A DNA stretch of 63,608 nucleotides. Source: Cyanobacteria bacterium SIG31 (GTDB lineage: Bacteria > Cyanobacteriota > Vampirovibrionia > Gastranaerophilales > Gastranaerophilaceae). Below are positions 26,267 through 35,151 of this stretch, one piece after another. The stretch is taken from contig SUTX01000012.1 in NCBI GenBank assembly GCA_015152465.1, positions 1 to 63,608 on the forward strand, read 5' to 3'. Position 1 is the stretch's first letter, and each line of letters begins with the position of its first letter. The translations under genes were made by a program, and so were the position numbers. Under the pieces are notes generated by a model. The model made no database searches. It saw only the letters and a list, made by a program, of their open reading frames with translations, and was not told the DNA's origin.

Positions 26267-28258
26267 TTATTTATCCACCATTTCTCTAAGTTTTTTGAGT
26301 TGGTCTCTAATCTCGGCTGCACGCTCGAAGTCAAGTATTTTTGCGGCTTTATGCATGTCTTTCTCAAGCTTTGAAATGAGTTTTGGTAAATCTTTTTTAT
26401 CAATACCGAGTTCAACCATTTCTTCTGCAACAATATCTTCAAAACTTCGATAGCTTTCGACAAGAGAAAGAAGATTGTTTTCAATCGGTTTTTTAATAGT
26501 TTGAGGAATAATTCCATATTTTTTGTTGTGTTCAAGCTGAATCTCTCTACGCCTATTTGTTTCATCGATTGCTCTTTGCATAGAATCAGTTATTTTATCA
26601 GCATACATAATGACTTCACCGCAAGAGTTACGAGCGGCACGACCGATTGTTTGGATTAAGCTTGTGTCTGAGCGTAAAAAACCCTCTTTATCAGCATCCA
26701 TAATTGCAACAAGTGAAACTTCTGGGATATCAAGTCCTTCTCTTAAAAGGTTTACGCCGATGAGAACATCAAATTCGCCGAGTCGTAGATCTCTAAGTAT
26801 TTCAACACGTTCGATTGATTTTACTCCGCTGTGCAGATATCGAACTCTAATTCCATCTTGTAAGAAATAATCGGTTAAGTCCTCCGCCATACGTTTTGTG
26901 AGCGTTGTGATTAATACTCTTTCGTTTTTTTCTGCTCGTTTTCTTATTTCTGTTTTTAAGTCAGAAATTTGGGTTTCAATTGGGCGAATATGGATTTTAG
27001 GATCAACCAAGCCTGTAGGACGAATAATTTGTTCAACGAGTTGTTGAGAAGTCTTAAGTTCAAACTCTGCTGGAGTTGCTGAAATATAGATTTTTTGTCC
27101 TACTTTATCAAAAAATTCTTTACTTTTTAAAGGCCTATTATCCTTTGCACAAGGAAGTCTAAACCCATAATCAATTAAGGTTTTCTTTCTTGAGGCATCG
27201 CCATGGTACATACCGTTAAGTTGAGGGATTGTGACGTGTGATTCGTCAATTACCGTTAGAAATTCTCCTTGAAAATAGTCTAAAAGGGTTGCGGGTGGTG
27301 TACCAGGAGCTCTACGTTCAATTATTCTTGAATAATTTTCGATACCTGAGCAGTAACCCATTTCTTTAATCATTTCAATATCATATTTAACTCGCTGTTG
27401 AAGTCTTTGAGATTCAAGGATTTTGTTTTCATTTTCAAGTTCTGCAACACGGTTTTTCAACTCTTGGCGAATCATTGAAATTGTTTCGTCTTCGTTTTCA
27501 TCATAAGCGATATAGTGAACAGCGGGATAAATCACCGTAGAGCTAGGTGTATCAATAATTTCTCCTGTCAGGTGATCGATTTTAACTATTTTTTCTATTT
27601 CATCATCAAAGAAATAAATGCGTGTAATAATTTTTTCATAAGCTGGCATGATTTCGACAATATCTCCGCGAGCTCTGAAAGTAGAACGTTCTAAAGCTAC
27701 GTCATTGCGAGTGTATTGAGTAAGCACGAGATGCTTAATTAATTCTGCTCTATCCATTTTACTGCCGACTTCAAGGGTTATTGCACCTTTAAAATAGCTT
27801 TCAGGTAAACCTAAGCCGTAGATACAGCTCACGGAAGCTATTACAATTACATCGTTACGTTCATACAAACTTCTTGTTGTATTATGTCTAAGTCGGTCAA
27901 TTTCTTCGTTTATACTTGCAGATTTTTCAATATAAGTATCTGTGCGTGGAATATAAGCTTCTGGCTGATAATAGTCATAATAAGAAATAAAATATTCGAC
28001 CGCATTATCAGGAAAAAGTTCTTTGAACTCATTATATAATTGTGCAGCAAGTGTTTTGTTATGTGCAATTATAAGGGTTGGCTTTTGTATTTGTTCAATT
28101 ACATTTGCTATGGTAAAAGTTTTGCCGGACCCTGTGATTCCAAGTAGAGTTTGGGTATCATCACCACGATTAACACCGTTAACAAGCTGTTGAATAGCTT
28201 TAGGTTGGTCCCCTGCAGGAGCATATTTTGAAGAAATTTTGAAAGGTTTGTTTTGCAT
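26267..28258 (-). CDS. uvrB: Excinuclease ABC subunit B
   Basis: 663 residues, the normal length. Walker A GITGSGKT is near residue 40, the beta-hairpin region SYYDYYQPEAYIPRTDTYIEK follows, then DESHVTIPQ (motif II), the helicase motifs LLREGLDIPEV and QTIGRAARN, and a C-terminal UVR motif (DFERAAEIRDQLKKL). UvrB verifies damage delivered by UvrA and recruits UvrC in nucleotide excision repair. The ATG at 28258 is preferred over a TTG six codons upstream; neither has a clear Shine-Dalgarno site. No other uvr genes are in the window. Confidence 0.97.
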   Translation of the reverse strand: MQNKPFKISSKYAPAGDQPKAIQQLVNGVNRGDDTQTLLGITGSGKTFTIANVIEQIQKPTLIIAHNKTLAAQLYNEFKELFPDNAVEYFISYYDYYQPEAYIPRTDTYIEKSASINEEIDRLRHNTTRSLYERNDVIVIASVSCIYGLGLPESYFKGAITLEVGSKMDRAELIKHLVLTQYTRNDVALERSTFRARGDIVEIMPAYEKIITRIYFFDDEIEKIVKIDHLTGEIIDTPSSTVIYPAVHYIAYDENEDETISMIRQELKNRVAELENENKILESQRLQQRVKYDIEMIKEMGYCSGIENYSRIIERRAPGTPPATLLDYFQGEFLTVIDESHVTIPQLNGMYHGDASRKKTLIDYGFRLPCAKDNRPLKSKEFFDKVGQKIYISATPAEFELKTSQQLVEQIIRPTGLVDPKIHIRPIETQISDLKTEIRKRAEKNERVLITTLTKRMAEDLTDYFLQDGIRVRYLHSGVKSIERVEILRDLRLGEFDVLIGVNLLREGLDIPEVSLVAIMDADKEGFLRSDTSLIQTIGRAARNSCGEVIMYADKITDSMQRAIDETNRRREIQLEHNKKYGIIPQTIKKPIENNLLSLVESYRSFEDIVAEEMVELGIDKKDLPKLISKLEKDMHKAAKILDFERAAEIRDQLKKLREMVDK

Positions 28259-28350
28259 AATAAGATTATAACGCAAGTGTAGTTTTTTTAGCCAATCATA
28301 CTAGCAAAAAATATTTTCACAGTTTTTTAACACTATATTAGGAGGTTTCT

Positions 28351-28713
28351 ATGCATATAAATAATATAAATTCAACAAATTTCAATGGTATTAAATACCA
28401 ATATCATGATGTAGTAAATACATATTTTAATTATAGATTAAAACAAGGCGGTAGAAGTTCTATTTCTAAAATGGGTAAATTGCTAGAAAGTCAACAAAAT
28501 AACCCTTTTCATGTGGTTTTAAGTTATATGGGTGATGATAAAACAATTAAAGAATTTGCAGTTGTTAATGGTAAAGAATTTGTAAGAAGACGTTTCGAGC
28601 CTATGATAAATTTAATAAAGCGCTCAGTAAAATATGCAAATAAGTTAAACAAAGAAGGTAAAGAAAAACCTTTAGCTTTGGATGGTTTAAAAGATTTTGA
28701 ACTTAAAGCTTAG
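28351..28713 (+). CDS. Small protein with N-terminal NFxG tag, unknown function
   Basis: 120 residues with AGGAGG six bases before the ATG. It opens MHINNINSTNFNGIKYQYH, the MxINxIN...NFxG pattern that recurs in this window on otherwise unrelated proteins. The remainder is basic (KQGGRSSISKMGKL, RRRFEPMINLIKR) with a short beta segment FHVVLSYMGDDKTIKEFAVVNGKEFV. No signal peptide or membrane helix is visible. It resembles the proteins at 48567 and 51502 only in the tag. The function is unknown. Confidence 0.75.
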   Translation: MHINNINSTNFNGIKYQYHDVVNTYFNYRLKQGGRSSISKMGKLLESQQNNPFHVVLSYMGDDKTIKEFAVVNGKEFVRRRFEPMINLIKRSVKYANKLNKEGKEKPLALDGLKDFELKA

Positions 28714-28726
28714 ACCATAAACAAAA

Positions 28727-28872
28727 ATGCCCTCTTTGGAAGAGAAACAAAGAGAGCTTGGCTAATTTATTATGAGAAAAATTTTGGTTAAAGGGGTAAG
28801 TCGAACACACACACAATGCCCTTTCATATTTTAAAGCGTCTTAAGACGATACACTCGTTGTCCCCGACTTAC
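28727..28872. ncRNA. Candidate structured RNA between small gene and ispE
   Basis: CTCTTTG (about 28733) pairs with CAAAGAG (about 28749) within a longer GCC...GGC-closed hairpin. Further on GTAAGTCG at 28796-28803 pairs exactly with CGACTTAC at 28865-28872. Inside that loop are CGTCTTAAGACG (a 12-nt palindrome near 28837) and an AAGGGG/CCCTTT pairing. No ORF covers it. It may be a terminator plus a structured leader of ispE, or an independent RNA. Confidence 0.35.
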
Positions 28873-28957
28873 ACATTAATGATAACTTATGTTGTTGTCT
28901 TTTTTAATCTACTTGAGAAGTAATTCTAGAGAATGATTTTTATGCTAGAATAAGTGT

Positions 28958-29821
28958 ATGAAAAACATTGTTAAAATTAAGTGTCCGGCTAAAATCAATT
29001 TGACTTTAGAGGTTGTAAATAAACGTGAAGATGGCTTTCATAATATAAAAAGCATTATGCAAATGATTAGTTTGTATGATTATTTAACTATTTCTCTTAA
29101 AGAGTCTAATGAGAATAAAATTCTTTTATCTGGAACAAGTAATCAAATCCCGTATGATGAAAAAAATTTGGTTTATAAAGCTGTCGAATTGTATTTGAGC
29201 ACTGCAGGTATAAAAAATCTTTGTGTTGACGTATATATCGAAAAAAATATCCCTATTGCAGCAGGATTGGCTGGTGGTAGTACAGATGCTGCTGGGGTAA
29301 TTTATGGACTAAATTATTTGTTGAAAAATTTTGACAGTGTTGGACTAAATGATTTATGTGCTCAGTTAGGTTCAGATTTGAATGTTTGCTTAAATGGTGG
29401 GTGTGTGCTTGCGACTTCAAGGGGTGAAGTGACACAACAGTTACCTGTAATTACTTCGCCTGTAACTTTGATAAAACCTAAAAATCTGGGAATTTCTGCG
29501 GGTGAAGCTTATAAAAAATATGCAGCAAAAGAAATTAAGCCACAAAATAATATGACGGAAAAAATGATAGAGGCTTTGGGGTCTGGTGCTGATATCAAGC
29601 AATATTTATATAACGACTTAGAATATGCAGTTTTTGAAGACTATGAAGAATTACAAAAAATCAAAAGATCTTATCCTGAAGCTGTAATGTCGGGTTCTGG
29701 CTCAACATTTTTTATTCTTGATAAGTTTGAGAGTTTGAGTACGGGTGATAATTATTTAATTTTTAATGATTTGCATTTTGTCAATCATGGCGTGGATTTG
29801 GCAGAAAGTAAAGTTTTGTAA
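28958..29821 (+). CDS. ispE: 4-diphosphocytidyl-2-C-methyl-D-erythritol kinase
   Basis: 287 residues, normal length. KCPAKINLTLEV opens the GHMP kinase fold, the ATP-binding loop PIAAGLAGGSTDAAG is near residues 94-108, and the C-terminal GHMP motif is VMSGSGSTFFIL. The enzyme phosphorylates CDP-methylerythritol in the MEP isoprenoid pathway, which also feeds undecaprenyl carrier synthesis. It is transcribed alone; the preceding 240 bp hold inverted repeats. Confidence 0.95.
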   Translation: MKNIVKIKCPAKINLTLEVVNKREDGFHNIKSIMQMISLYDYLTISLKESNENKILLSGTSNQIPYDEKNLVYKAVELYLSTAGIKNLCVDVYIEKNIPIAAGLAGGSTDAAGVIYGLNYLLKNFDSVGLNDLCAQLGSDLNVCLNGGCVLATSRGEVTQQLPVITSPVTLIKPKNLGISAGEAYKKYAAKEIKPQNNMTEKMIEALGSGADIKQYLYNDLEYAVFEDYEELQKIKRSYPEAVMSGSGSTFFILDKFESLSTGDNYLIFNDLHFVNHGVDLAESKVL

Positions 29822-29921
29822 ACTTTTATAACAAACTAGCAAATTAATATCTTTAGGGGTTATATTACAGTATGAGGATATAAAATATAATGGATGTTAT
29901 ATCCTTACATGAGGTCTAGAA

Positions 29922-30254
29922 GTGGTAGATAATAGGTCAGCAGGATTTTACGGAATCGGCGGTTCGTTCAATTTCAAAAGTGGCGACGCATCTGGTACTG
30001 CTGCAAAAATGAGCCAAGATAAGTACGGCTCTGAGGCAATGTATTTACCGCCTGTTGAGGATGAAGGTTACGACGAAAATATGTATAATCAACCTTTTGT
30101 TGACAGGAGTGCTTTGTTGAGAGCTACTTTGAATTCCCTTGCTATGACAAATGTTGCTGCGGTTTTGAACGCTCGTAAACGAAAGAAAACAGCCCCTTTT
30201 GATGAAGAAGAAATTAATAGTTTAGAAGAAGTTTTTAAAGACGACGAAGAATAA
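29922..30254 (+). CDS. Small acidic protein of unknown function
   Basis: 110 residues from a GTG with AGG just upstream. The first 35 residues are rich in Gly, Ser and Phe (GFYGIGGSFNFKSGD), the centre has a helix (SALLRATLNSLAMTNVAAVLNARKR), and the tail is acidic (FDEEEINSLEEVFKDDEE). No signal peptide, domain or catalytic motif is recognised. It stands between ispE and two plsC genes, with a separate ribosome site, so co-transcription is possible. Confidence 0.6.
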   Translation: MVDNRSAGFYGIGGSFNFKSGDASGTAAKMSQDKYGSEAMYLPPVEDEGYDENMYNQPFVDRSALLRATLNSLAMTNVAAVLNARKRKKTAPFDEEEINSLEEVFKDDEE

Positions 30255-30334
30255 ATTTTAGGATTAAAATAGTCTGGTTTGGCTATTCAAGAACGGGGCT
30301 TTGTGTTACAATATTTTTGAAATAGGGAGTGTTT

Positions 30335-31000
30335 ATGACAAAAAAAGAAAAAATATGTAAAAAACAGGCTGCAAGAGAACAAAAATTTTTCAACAAATGG
30401 AGAAGAATTTTTCAGTTTATCATAACTCATATTGGTTATATGATTCGTTTGAAGCTTGTATATAGAATCGAAGTTCACGGAAAAGAAAATATTCCTAGAG
30501 ACAATGCTTATATAGTTGCTCCAAATCATCTTTCAACTCTTGACCCACCAATGGTAGCAGCTGTTTGGAATAGACCTTTGGCATTTATGGCGAAAAAAGA
30601 GTTATTTGAGAACCCATTTTTACGTTGGTGGTTGAATTGGTTAGGAGCGTTTGCTGTTGATAGAGAAAAGCTAAGTGTTGCAACTATTAGGACAGTATTA
30701 ACTATAAAGAAAACCGATTGGATATTTGGTATTTTCCCTCAAGGAACTAGACAAGAGCCAGGTATCATAAGTAACGTAACCAAAGGGTTTGCTTCTTTAG
30801 CTAAAACAACTAAGTGTGGTATTGTTCCTGTTGGAATAATCGGTACTGAGGTCGCAAAATATTTACCATTTTCGGGAAAAATTGTAGTAAGGATAGGCGA
30901 ATTGATTCCATATTCAGAAAATGTTGAAGAAATGGTTGAAAAATGGATTGAATCAATTCAGGAGCTTACAGGATTTAAATACGAGGCTTTAGCTGTTTAG
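30335..31000 (+). CDS. 1-acyl-glycerol-3-phosphate acyltransferase family (PlsC-like)
   Basis: 221 residues starting at the ATG with AGGGAG upstream (a GTG two codons earlier is less likely). NHLSTLD gives the NHX4D catalytic box, VDREKLS and FPQGTRQEPG are the other family blocks. A basic N-terminus (KKEKICKKQAAREQKFF) and one hydrophobic segment suggest membrane association. It is 15 bp ahead of a second plsC gene; both resemble the copy inside the polysaccharide cluster. Different copies may serve phospholipid synthesis and acylation of other glycerolipids. Confidence 0.88.
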   Translation: MTKKEKICKKQAAREQKFFNKWRRIFQFIITHIGYMIRLKLVYRIEVHGKENIPRDNAYIVAPNHLSTLDPPMVAAVWNRPLAFMAKKELFENPFLRWWLNWLGAFAVDREKLSVATIRTVLTIKKTDWIFGIFPQGTRQEPGIISNVTKGFASLAKTTKCGIVPVGIIGTEVAKYLPFSGKIVVRIGELIPYSENVEEMVEKWIESIQELTGFKYEALAV

Positions 31001-31015
31001 TAGATAGGTGAATTT

Positions 31016-31684
31016 ATGGCAAGGAATTACAATAGCAGAAGTGAAAAAGACTATGGTTTTTTAAGAGCGTTATACTATCAACTTTTTGTAGCGCTGGTGG
31101 CAACACCAGTGTTTAAGTTGATGTATAATTTAAAAGTTGAAGGACGAGAAAATGTCCCGACAGGTTCTAAAGTTATATATGCGGGTAATCATGTCTCTTA
31201 TTTAGATCCGCCGTTAGTTACTTATGCTGTTCATAAAAGAATTGCATATATGGCAAAAAAAGAGTTATTTGAAAGCAAAAATCAAGTATTGAAATTTTTG
31301 GTACATTCATTAGGTGGCTTTGCTGTGAATAGAGAAAAACCAGAATTAGCAACTTTTAAAACAGTTAAAGCTATTTTTAACACACCTTGGTCTTTGGGTA
31401 TTTTCCCTCAGGGGAAAATTGTGAAAGAGCCTGTTATTGAAAATATTACTAAGGGCTTTGTTTTATTTGCTAAAAAATTCGAAGCAGATATTGTTCCTGT
31501 TGGTATTTGTGGGTTTGATGGTTATGCTCATAGGCTTTTTGAAAAACATTTAACTGCAAAAATTGGCAAACCGATTTCTTATAAACTTGATGAAGATGAA
31601 ATAATTAGAGAATGGGCAAGGCAAATTTGTGAATTTACAGGCTTTGAAAACAAAGTTGAGAAAAAAGAAGAAGCTCTTGTTTAA
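31016..31684 (+). CDS. 1-acyl-glycerol-3-phosphate acyltransferase family (PlsC-like)
   Basis: 222 residues. NHVSYLD (catalytic box), VNREKPE and FPQGK are present; the last has lysine where most relatives have threonine. Its opening (NYNSRSEKDYGFLRALYYQ) closely resembles the copy at 15030 (NYNRRYPQDYGFIRTLFIT), so those two are the nearer paralogues and the copy at 30335 is more distant. It is coupled to the gene upstream. Confidence 0.88.
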   Translation: MARNYNSRSEKDYGFLRALYYQLFVALVATPVFKLMYNLKVEGRENVPTGSKVIYAGNHVSYLDPPLVTYAVHKRIAYMAKKELFESKNQVLKFLVHSLGGFAVNREKPELATFKTVKAIFNTPWSLGIFPQGKIVKEPVIENITKGFVLFAKKFEADIVPVGICGFDGYAHRLFEKHLTAKIGKPISYKLDEDEIIREWARQICEFTGFENKVEKKEEALV

Positions 31685-31776
31685 AAATAGCCTTAACAAA
31701 CATTAACAAATAGCCTACTTGGAGGCAATTTTTTGTCTTGAGTTGTTTTATAGTATCTGAAAGAATGTGTAGTTTG

Positions 31777-32805
31777 ATGAATATTTTACCTGTTAGTTTA
31801 AAATTTAATAGCGAAAATAGAAGCCAAAAAGTTCAATCTTCTTATGCTACAAGAGGTTTTGGCTTAAAAATGGCTGCTCCCATTCAGCAAGATATGGTGA
31901 CTTTTGGTGCAGTTACAGCTAAGAAATTTATTGCAGCAGAGGCAGTAAAAAATGGTGCGAGTTATGCAACGGCTCAAAAAGCACATAAAGCAGCTGCAGA
32001 GATTCAAACAGAGCTTACCAATTTCTTTAAAGAAATTTTCAAAGATGTAAATGTAACAATTCATGGTAGAGCAAAAACAGCAGATTCAATATGGTTGAAA
32101 TCAGGTGTAAGAGGTTGGGATACTATTAATAAAATTTTTCAAAATATGACAGATTTGAATGGCATTAAAATTGTTATGAATGAGTCCCAAAATTATGCTA
32201 AATTAACAAGTGATGTAGTTAAAATTTTAAATAAATATATTGATATGAATTTGTTAATTTTGGGTGAAATTGAAAACAAACGTCCAGGAATAACTTCTAC
32301 ATTCAAAAAAGCAAAAGATAAAGCTCAATATGATTATATCCCATATGAAGTGCTAGATGATATGGCAATAAAAGCTTGTTTAAAAAGTGGAAAACCTGTG
32401 AATTTTGAGCCAGTAGATCTTACAGGTGCTAACTATAGTGCAGTACATTTTTTGTTTAGATTACCTGGCCAAAAACGTTTCTTTGAATGTCAGTTTATGG
32501 GACCTGCAGAAGAAATGGTTAAAAATTTTGATGATAAAATTTTTAAAGAATTAGATAATAAAGGCACAGACGAATTTATAAAAACACGTCTGGCTCCACT
32601 AAAAGATGAAAACGATCCAAATAGTGTAAAATTAAGAAAACTTTTTGATAAATATAGAGCAGATTGTTTCTTAGCTGCTAGGGAAAAAGAATTAAAACAA
32701 AATAAAGATGGGTACTTGGGGGTTCGTGTACCACCAGAATTAGCAGAACTTAGACTTGATTACAAAACATTCATGGAAGACTATGCTGCTTCTAAAAAAC
32801 ATTAA
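31777..32805 (+). CDS. Divergent RelA/SpoT-fold protein, putative small alarmone synthetase
   Basis: 342 residues from the ATG at 31777 (ATG 31765 and TTG 31738 are alternatives; none has a strong ribosome site). Residues 98-108 (GRAKTADSIWLK) match the RxKxxxSIxxK ATP-binding block of (p)ppGpp synthetases; DLNGIKIV (D126) matches DxxGxRI; NYSAVH (Y200, H204) matches the YxSxH guanine loop; FFECQF (E217, Q219) matches the catalytic ExQ. Spacing fits the synthetase domain. There is no HD, TGS or ACT domain. The N-terminal 85 residues contain KFNSENRS and FGAVTA, a weak form of the tag seen on other proteins. The gene ends on the last 4 bp of the housekeeping rel gene, convergently. It may be an alarmone or other nucleotide pyrophosphokinase, or a toxin of the ToxSAS kind; activity is inferred. 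Confidence 0.6.
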   Translation: MNILPVSLKFNSENRSQKVQSSYATRGFGLKMAAPIQQDMVTFGAVTAKKFIAAEAVKNGASYATAQKAHKAAAEIQTELTNFFKEIFKDVNVTIHGRAKTADSIWLKSGVRGWDTINKIFQNMTDLNGIKIVMNESQNYAKLTSDVVKILNKYIDMNLLILGEIENKRPGITSTFKKAKDKAQYDYIPYEVLDDMAIKACLKSGKPVNFEPVDLTGANYSAVHFLFRLPGQKRFFECQFMGPAEEMVKNFDDKIFKELDNKGTDEFIKTRLAPLKDENDPNSVKLRKLFDKYRADCFLAAREKELKQNKDGYLGVRVPPELAELRLDYKTFMEDYAASKKH

Positions 32806-35012
32806 GAGTTTTTAGATGTTTTTTTAGACTTAGCCTTTTTTTTACTAAAATTCTGATTATTTGAGGTTGTATAAGATGTTTGAATTCTTTTGACGCTGAA
32901 AACATCAGGCATAGCTTGGATTGCTGTCATAACTTTTCTTAAGGTATCAATATTATCTAGTTCAATGCCGAGTTCTATGATGCCGACTTTGCCTTTTGAT
33001 TTAACATTAGCTGAAATAATGTTTGTATGGTTATCCGATACAATACCAATAACGTCTTTTAGCAGACCCATTTTTTCAGCAGTTTCAACTCTAATTGTAG
33101 TGCTGTAGGTTTTATTAACATTAACACCAGACCATCGAATATCAAGAAGCCTTTCGGCAGGGACTTCGTCTAGAGTTTTGCAATCTAAGCGATGGACACT
33201 AACACCTTTTGAACGTGTAACAACACCTACAATTGGTTCGCCAGGGATTGGAGAACAACAACGAGCAAAAGAATATAATAGTCCCTCTAGACCAATGATA
33301 TCTTTTTCTGAAGCTTTTCTTGGCTTGTGTTGAATGTTTGTGTCTATTGTTTCTTTTTTCTCTGGTTTTTTAAGTCTATTTACAATTTTGTTTAATGTTG
33401 TTTCTCCGTAGCCTAGTGCAGCAAATAAATCCTCTGCGCTAACGTAGTTCATTTGTTTAGCAACCTTATTGAACTCTCCATTTTTAACGTATTCATCAAA
33501 AATAGCTTTAGTAAGTTCGTGTTCAAGGTTTGCTTTGCCAATTTCAATATGATCTTCTCGTTTGTTCTTTTTGTACCATTGTTTAATTTTAGAAGAAGCT
33601 TGTTTAGTAACGACAAAATTCAGCCAATCCAAGCGTGGAGCTGCAACTTTTGAAGTCATAATTTCTACAATATCACCATTTTTGAGTTTTGTATCAAGCT
33701 GTGCGATACGACCATTTATTAAAGCACCAACGGTTTTATGACCTACATCTGAGTGGATACGATATGCAAAGTCAACAGGGGTTGCATTTTGTGGTAAATC
33801 TAATACATCACCACCTGGTGTGAACGCAAAAACTTGGTCTGAGAAAATATCAAGTTTTACTGAATTAACGTAGTCTGCTGCATCTTGAGTATCTTTGTTG
33901 TATTCAACTAATTTTCTCATCCAAGAAAATTTTATATCATTTGCAGAGTCTGCACGGTTAGAGCCTTTTTCTTTATATCTCCAGTGAGCTGCTACCCCGT
34001 ATTCTGCAATTTCATGCATTTCCCAAGTTCTTATTTGAACCTCCAAAGGTTTTTGTCTTGGACCTATTACAGAAGTGTGTAGAGATTGATATAAGTTACC
34101 TTTTGGCATTGCGATATAGTCTTTAAATCTTCCAGGAATAGGTTTAAATTGCGAGTGTATTAAACCGAGAACTTCATAGCATTCTTTTTCGTTGTTTACG
34201 ATTACACGCACTGCGGTAATGTCATACAAATCATGAAAAGCAACATTAAGACGAGACATTTTTTTATAAATACTATAATAATGCTTTGCCCTGCCTGTGA
34301 TTTTTGCTTCAATTCCACTTGCTTTGACGTCTTTTGAAATTTGTTCAATAAGCATATTAACTGCAGTTTCTCGTTCTGTTTTCTTTTGAGAAACTAATTG
34401 AGCAATTTCATAATATCTATCAGGATGTAAATATTTTAATGATAAGTCTTCAAGCTCTGCCTTGATTTTCCCAACCCCTAAACGGTTCGCAAGTGGGGCA
34501 AAAATATCCAGAGTTTCTTGTGCGATTTTCTGTTGTTTTTGAACTGACATAAAATTAAGGGTACGCATATTATGAAGCCTGTCAGCAAGTTTTAAGAATA
34601 CAATACGCACATCGTTGGCCATAGCTATAAACATTCTTCTGAAGTTTTCTGCTTGGCGTTCTTCCGTTGATTTAAACTGTAATTTCCCTAACTTTGTAAC
34701 CCCCTGAACTAGATTTAAAACATCTTCTCCAAAGAGCTCTTTAATTTCTTCAGGTTTAGTGTTGGTATCTTCTAGTATATCGTGCAAAAAACCTGCCATA
34801 AGGGTATGTATATCAGCTCTTAATTGTATAAGAATTTTGACAACTTCCATTGGATGGATAATGTATGGTTCTTCTGATATCCTAAACTGTCCATCGTGAA
34901 GTTTTTTAGCAAAATCAAAAGCTTTTTCAAGCTCTGTTATATCAGCTTCTTGGTAGTGTTCTTCTATTAAAAGCTCTCTTATTTCGTCAAATGAGATATC
35001 ATAATTCTTCAT
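32802..35012 (-). CDS. rel: Bifunctional (p)ppGpp synthetase/hydrolase
   Basis: 736 residues, full length for Rel/SpoT. HD hydrolase residues H53, H77, D78 and E81-D82 are intact (IIHPMEV, FLHDILEDT). The synthetase has GRAKHYYSIYKKM, the basic RFKD motif of bifunctional enzymes rather than the EFDD of synthesis-only RelA, YQSLH and EVQIRT. TGS (VFAFTPGGDVLDLPQ) and a C-terminal ACT domain follow; the tail is lysine rich. It controls the stringent response on the ribosome. It is the only standard Rel in the window. Confidence 0.95.
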   Translation of the reverse strand: MKNYDISFDEIRELLIEEHYQEADITELEKAFDFAKKLHDGQFRISEEPYIIHPMEVVKILIQLRADIHTLMAGFLHDILEDTNTKPEEIKELFGEDVLNLVQGVTKLGKLQFKSTEERQAENFRRMFIAMANDVRIVFLKLADRLHNMRTLNFMSVQKQQKIAQETLDIFAPLANRLGVGKIKAELEDLSLKYLHPDRYYEIAQLVSQKKTERETAVNMLIEQISKDVKASGIEAKITGRAKHYYSIYKKMSRLNVAFHDLYDITAVRVIVNNEKECYEVLGLIHSQFKPIPGRFKDYIAMPKGNLYQSLHTSVIGPRQKPLEVQIRTWEMHEIAEYGVAAHWRYKEKGSNRADSANDIKFSWMRKLVEYNKDTQDAADYVNSVKLDIFSDQVFAFTPGGDVLDLPQNATPVDFAYRIHSDVGHKTVGALINGRIAQLDTKLKNGDIVEIMTSKVAAPRLDWLNFVVTKQASSKIKQWYKKNKREDHIEIGKANLEHELTKAIFDEYVKNGEFNKVAKQMNYVSAEDLFAALGYGETTLNKIVNRLKKPEKKETIDTNIQHKPRKASEKDIIGLEGLLYSFARCCSPIPGEPIVGVVTRSKGVSVHRLDCKTLDEVPAERLLDIRWSGVNVNKTYSTTIRVETAEKMGLLKDVIGIVSDNHTNIISANVKSKGKVGIIELGIELDNIDTLRKVMTAIQAMPDVFSVKRIQTSYTTSNNQNFSKKKAKSKKTSKNS

Positions 35013-35151
35013 AACATTGTTATTTTAGTGTTTTTTTGCTAAAAATTCAATACATTCAGCCCAAATCTCCCTCATATTAAGGAGAATATTTTATAAAAAT
35101 ACTAGCAAAATTTTTTTTTACTGGTTTTAGGATGAAAAAGGGGTAAGCGTT

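Noticed and set aside
26230..26565. Minus-strand frame overlapping the uvrB 3' end
   Set aside because: It is a shifted reading of uvrB codons with no domain of its own.
28714..28957. A known riboswitch upstream of ispE
   Set aside because: I recognise none of the conserved cores; only inverted repeats are visible.
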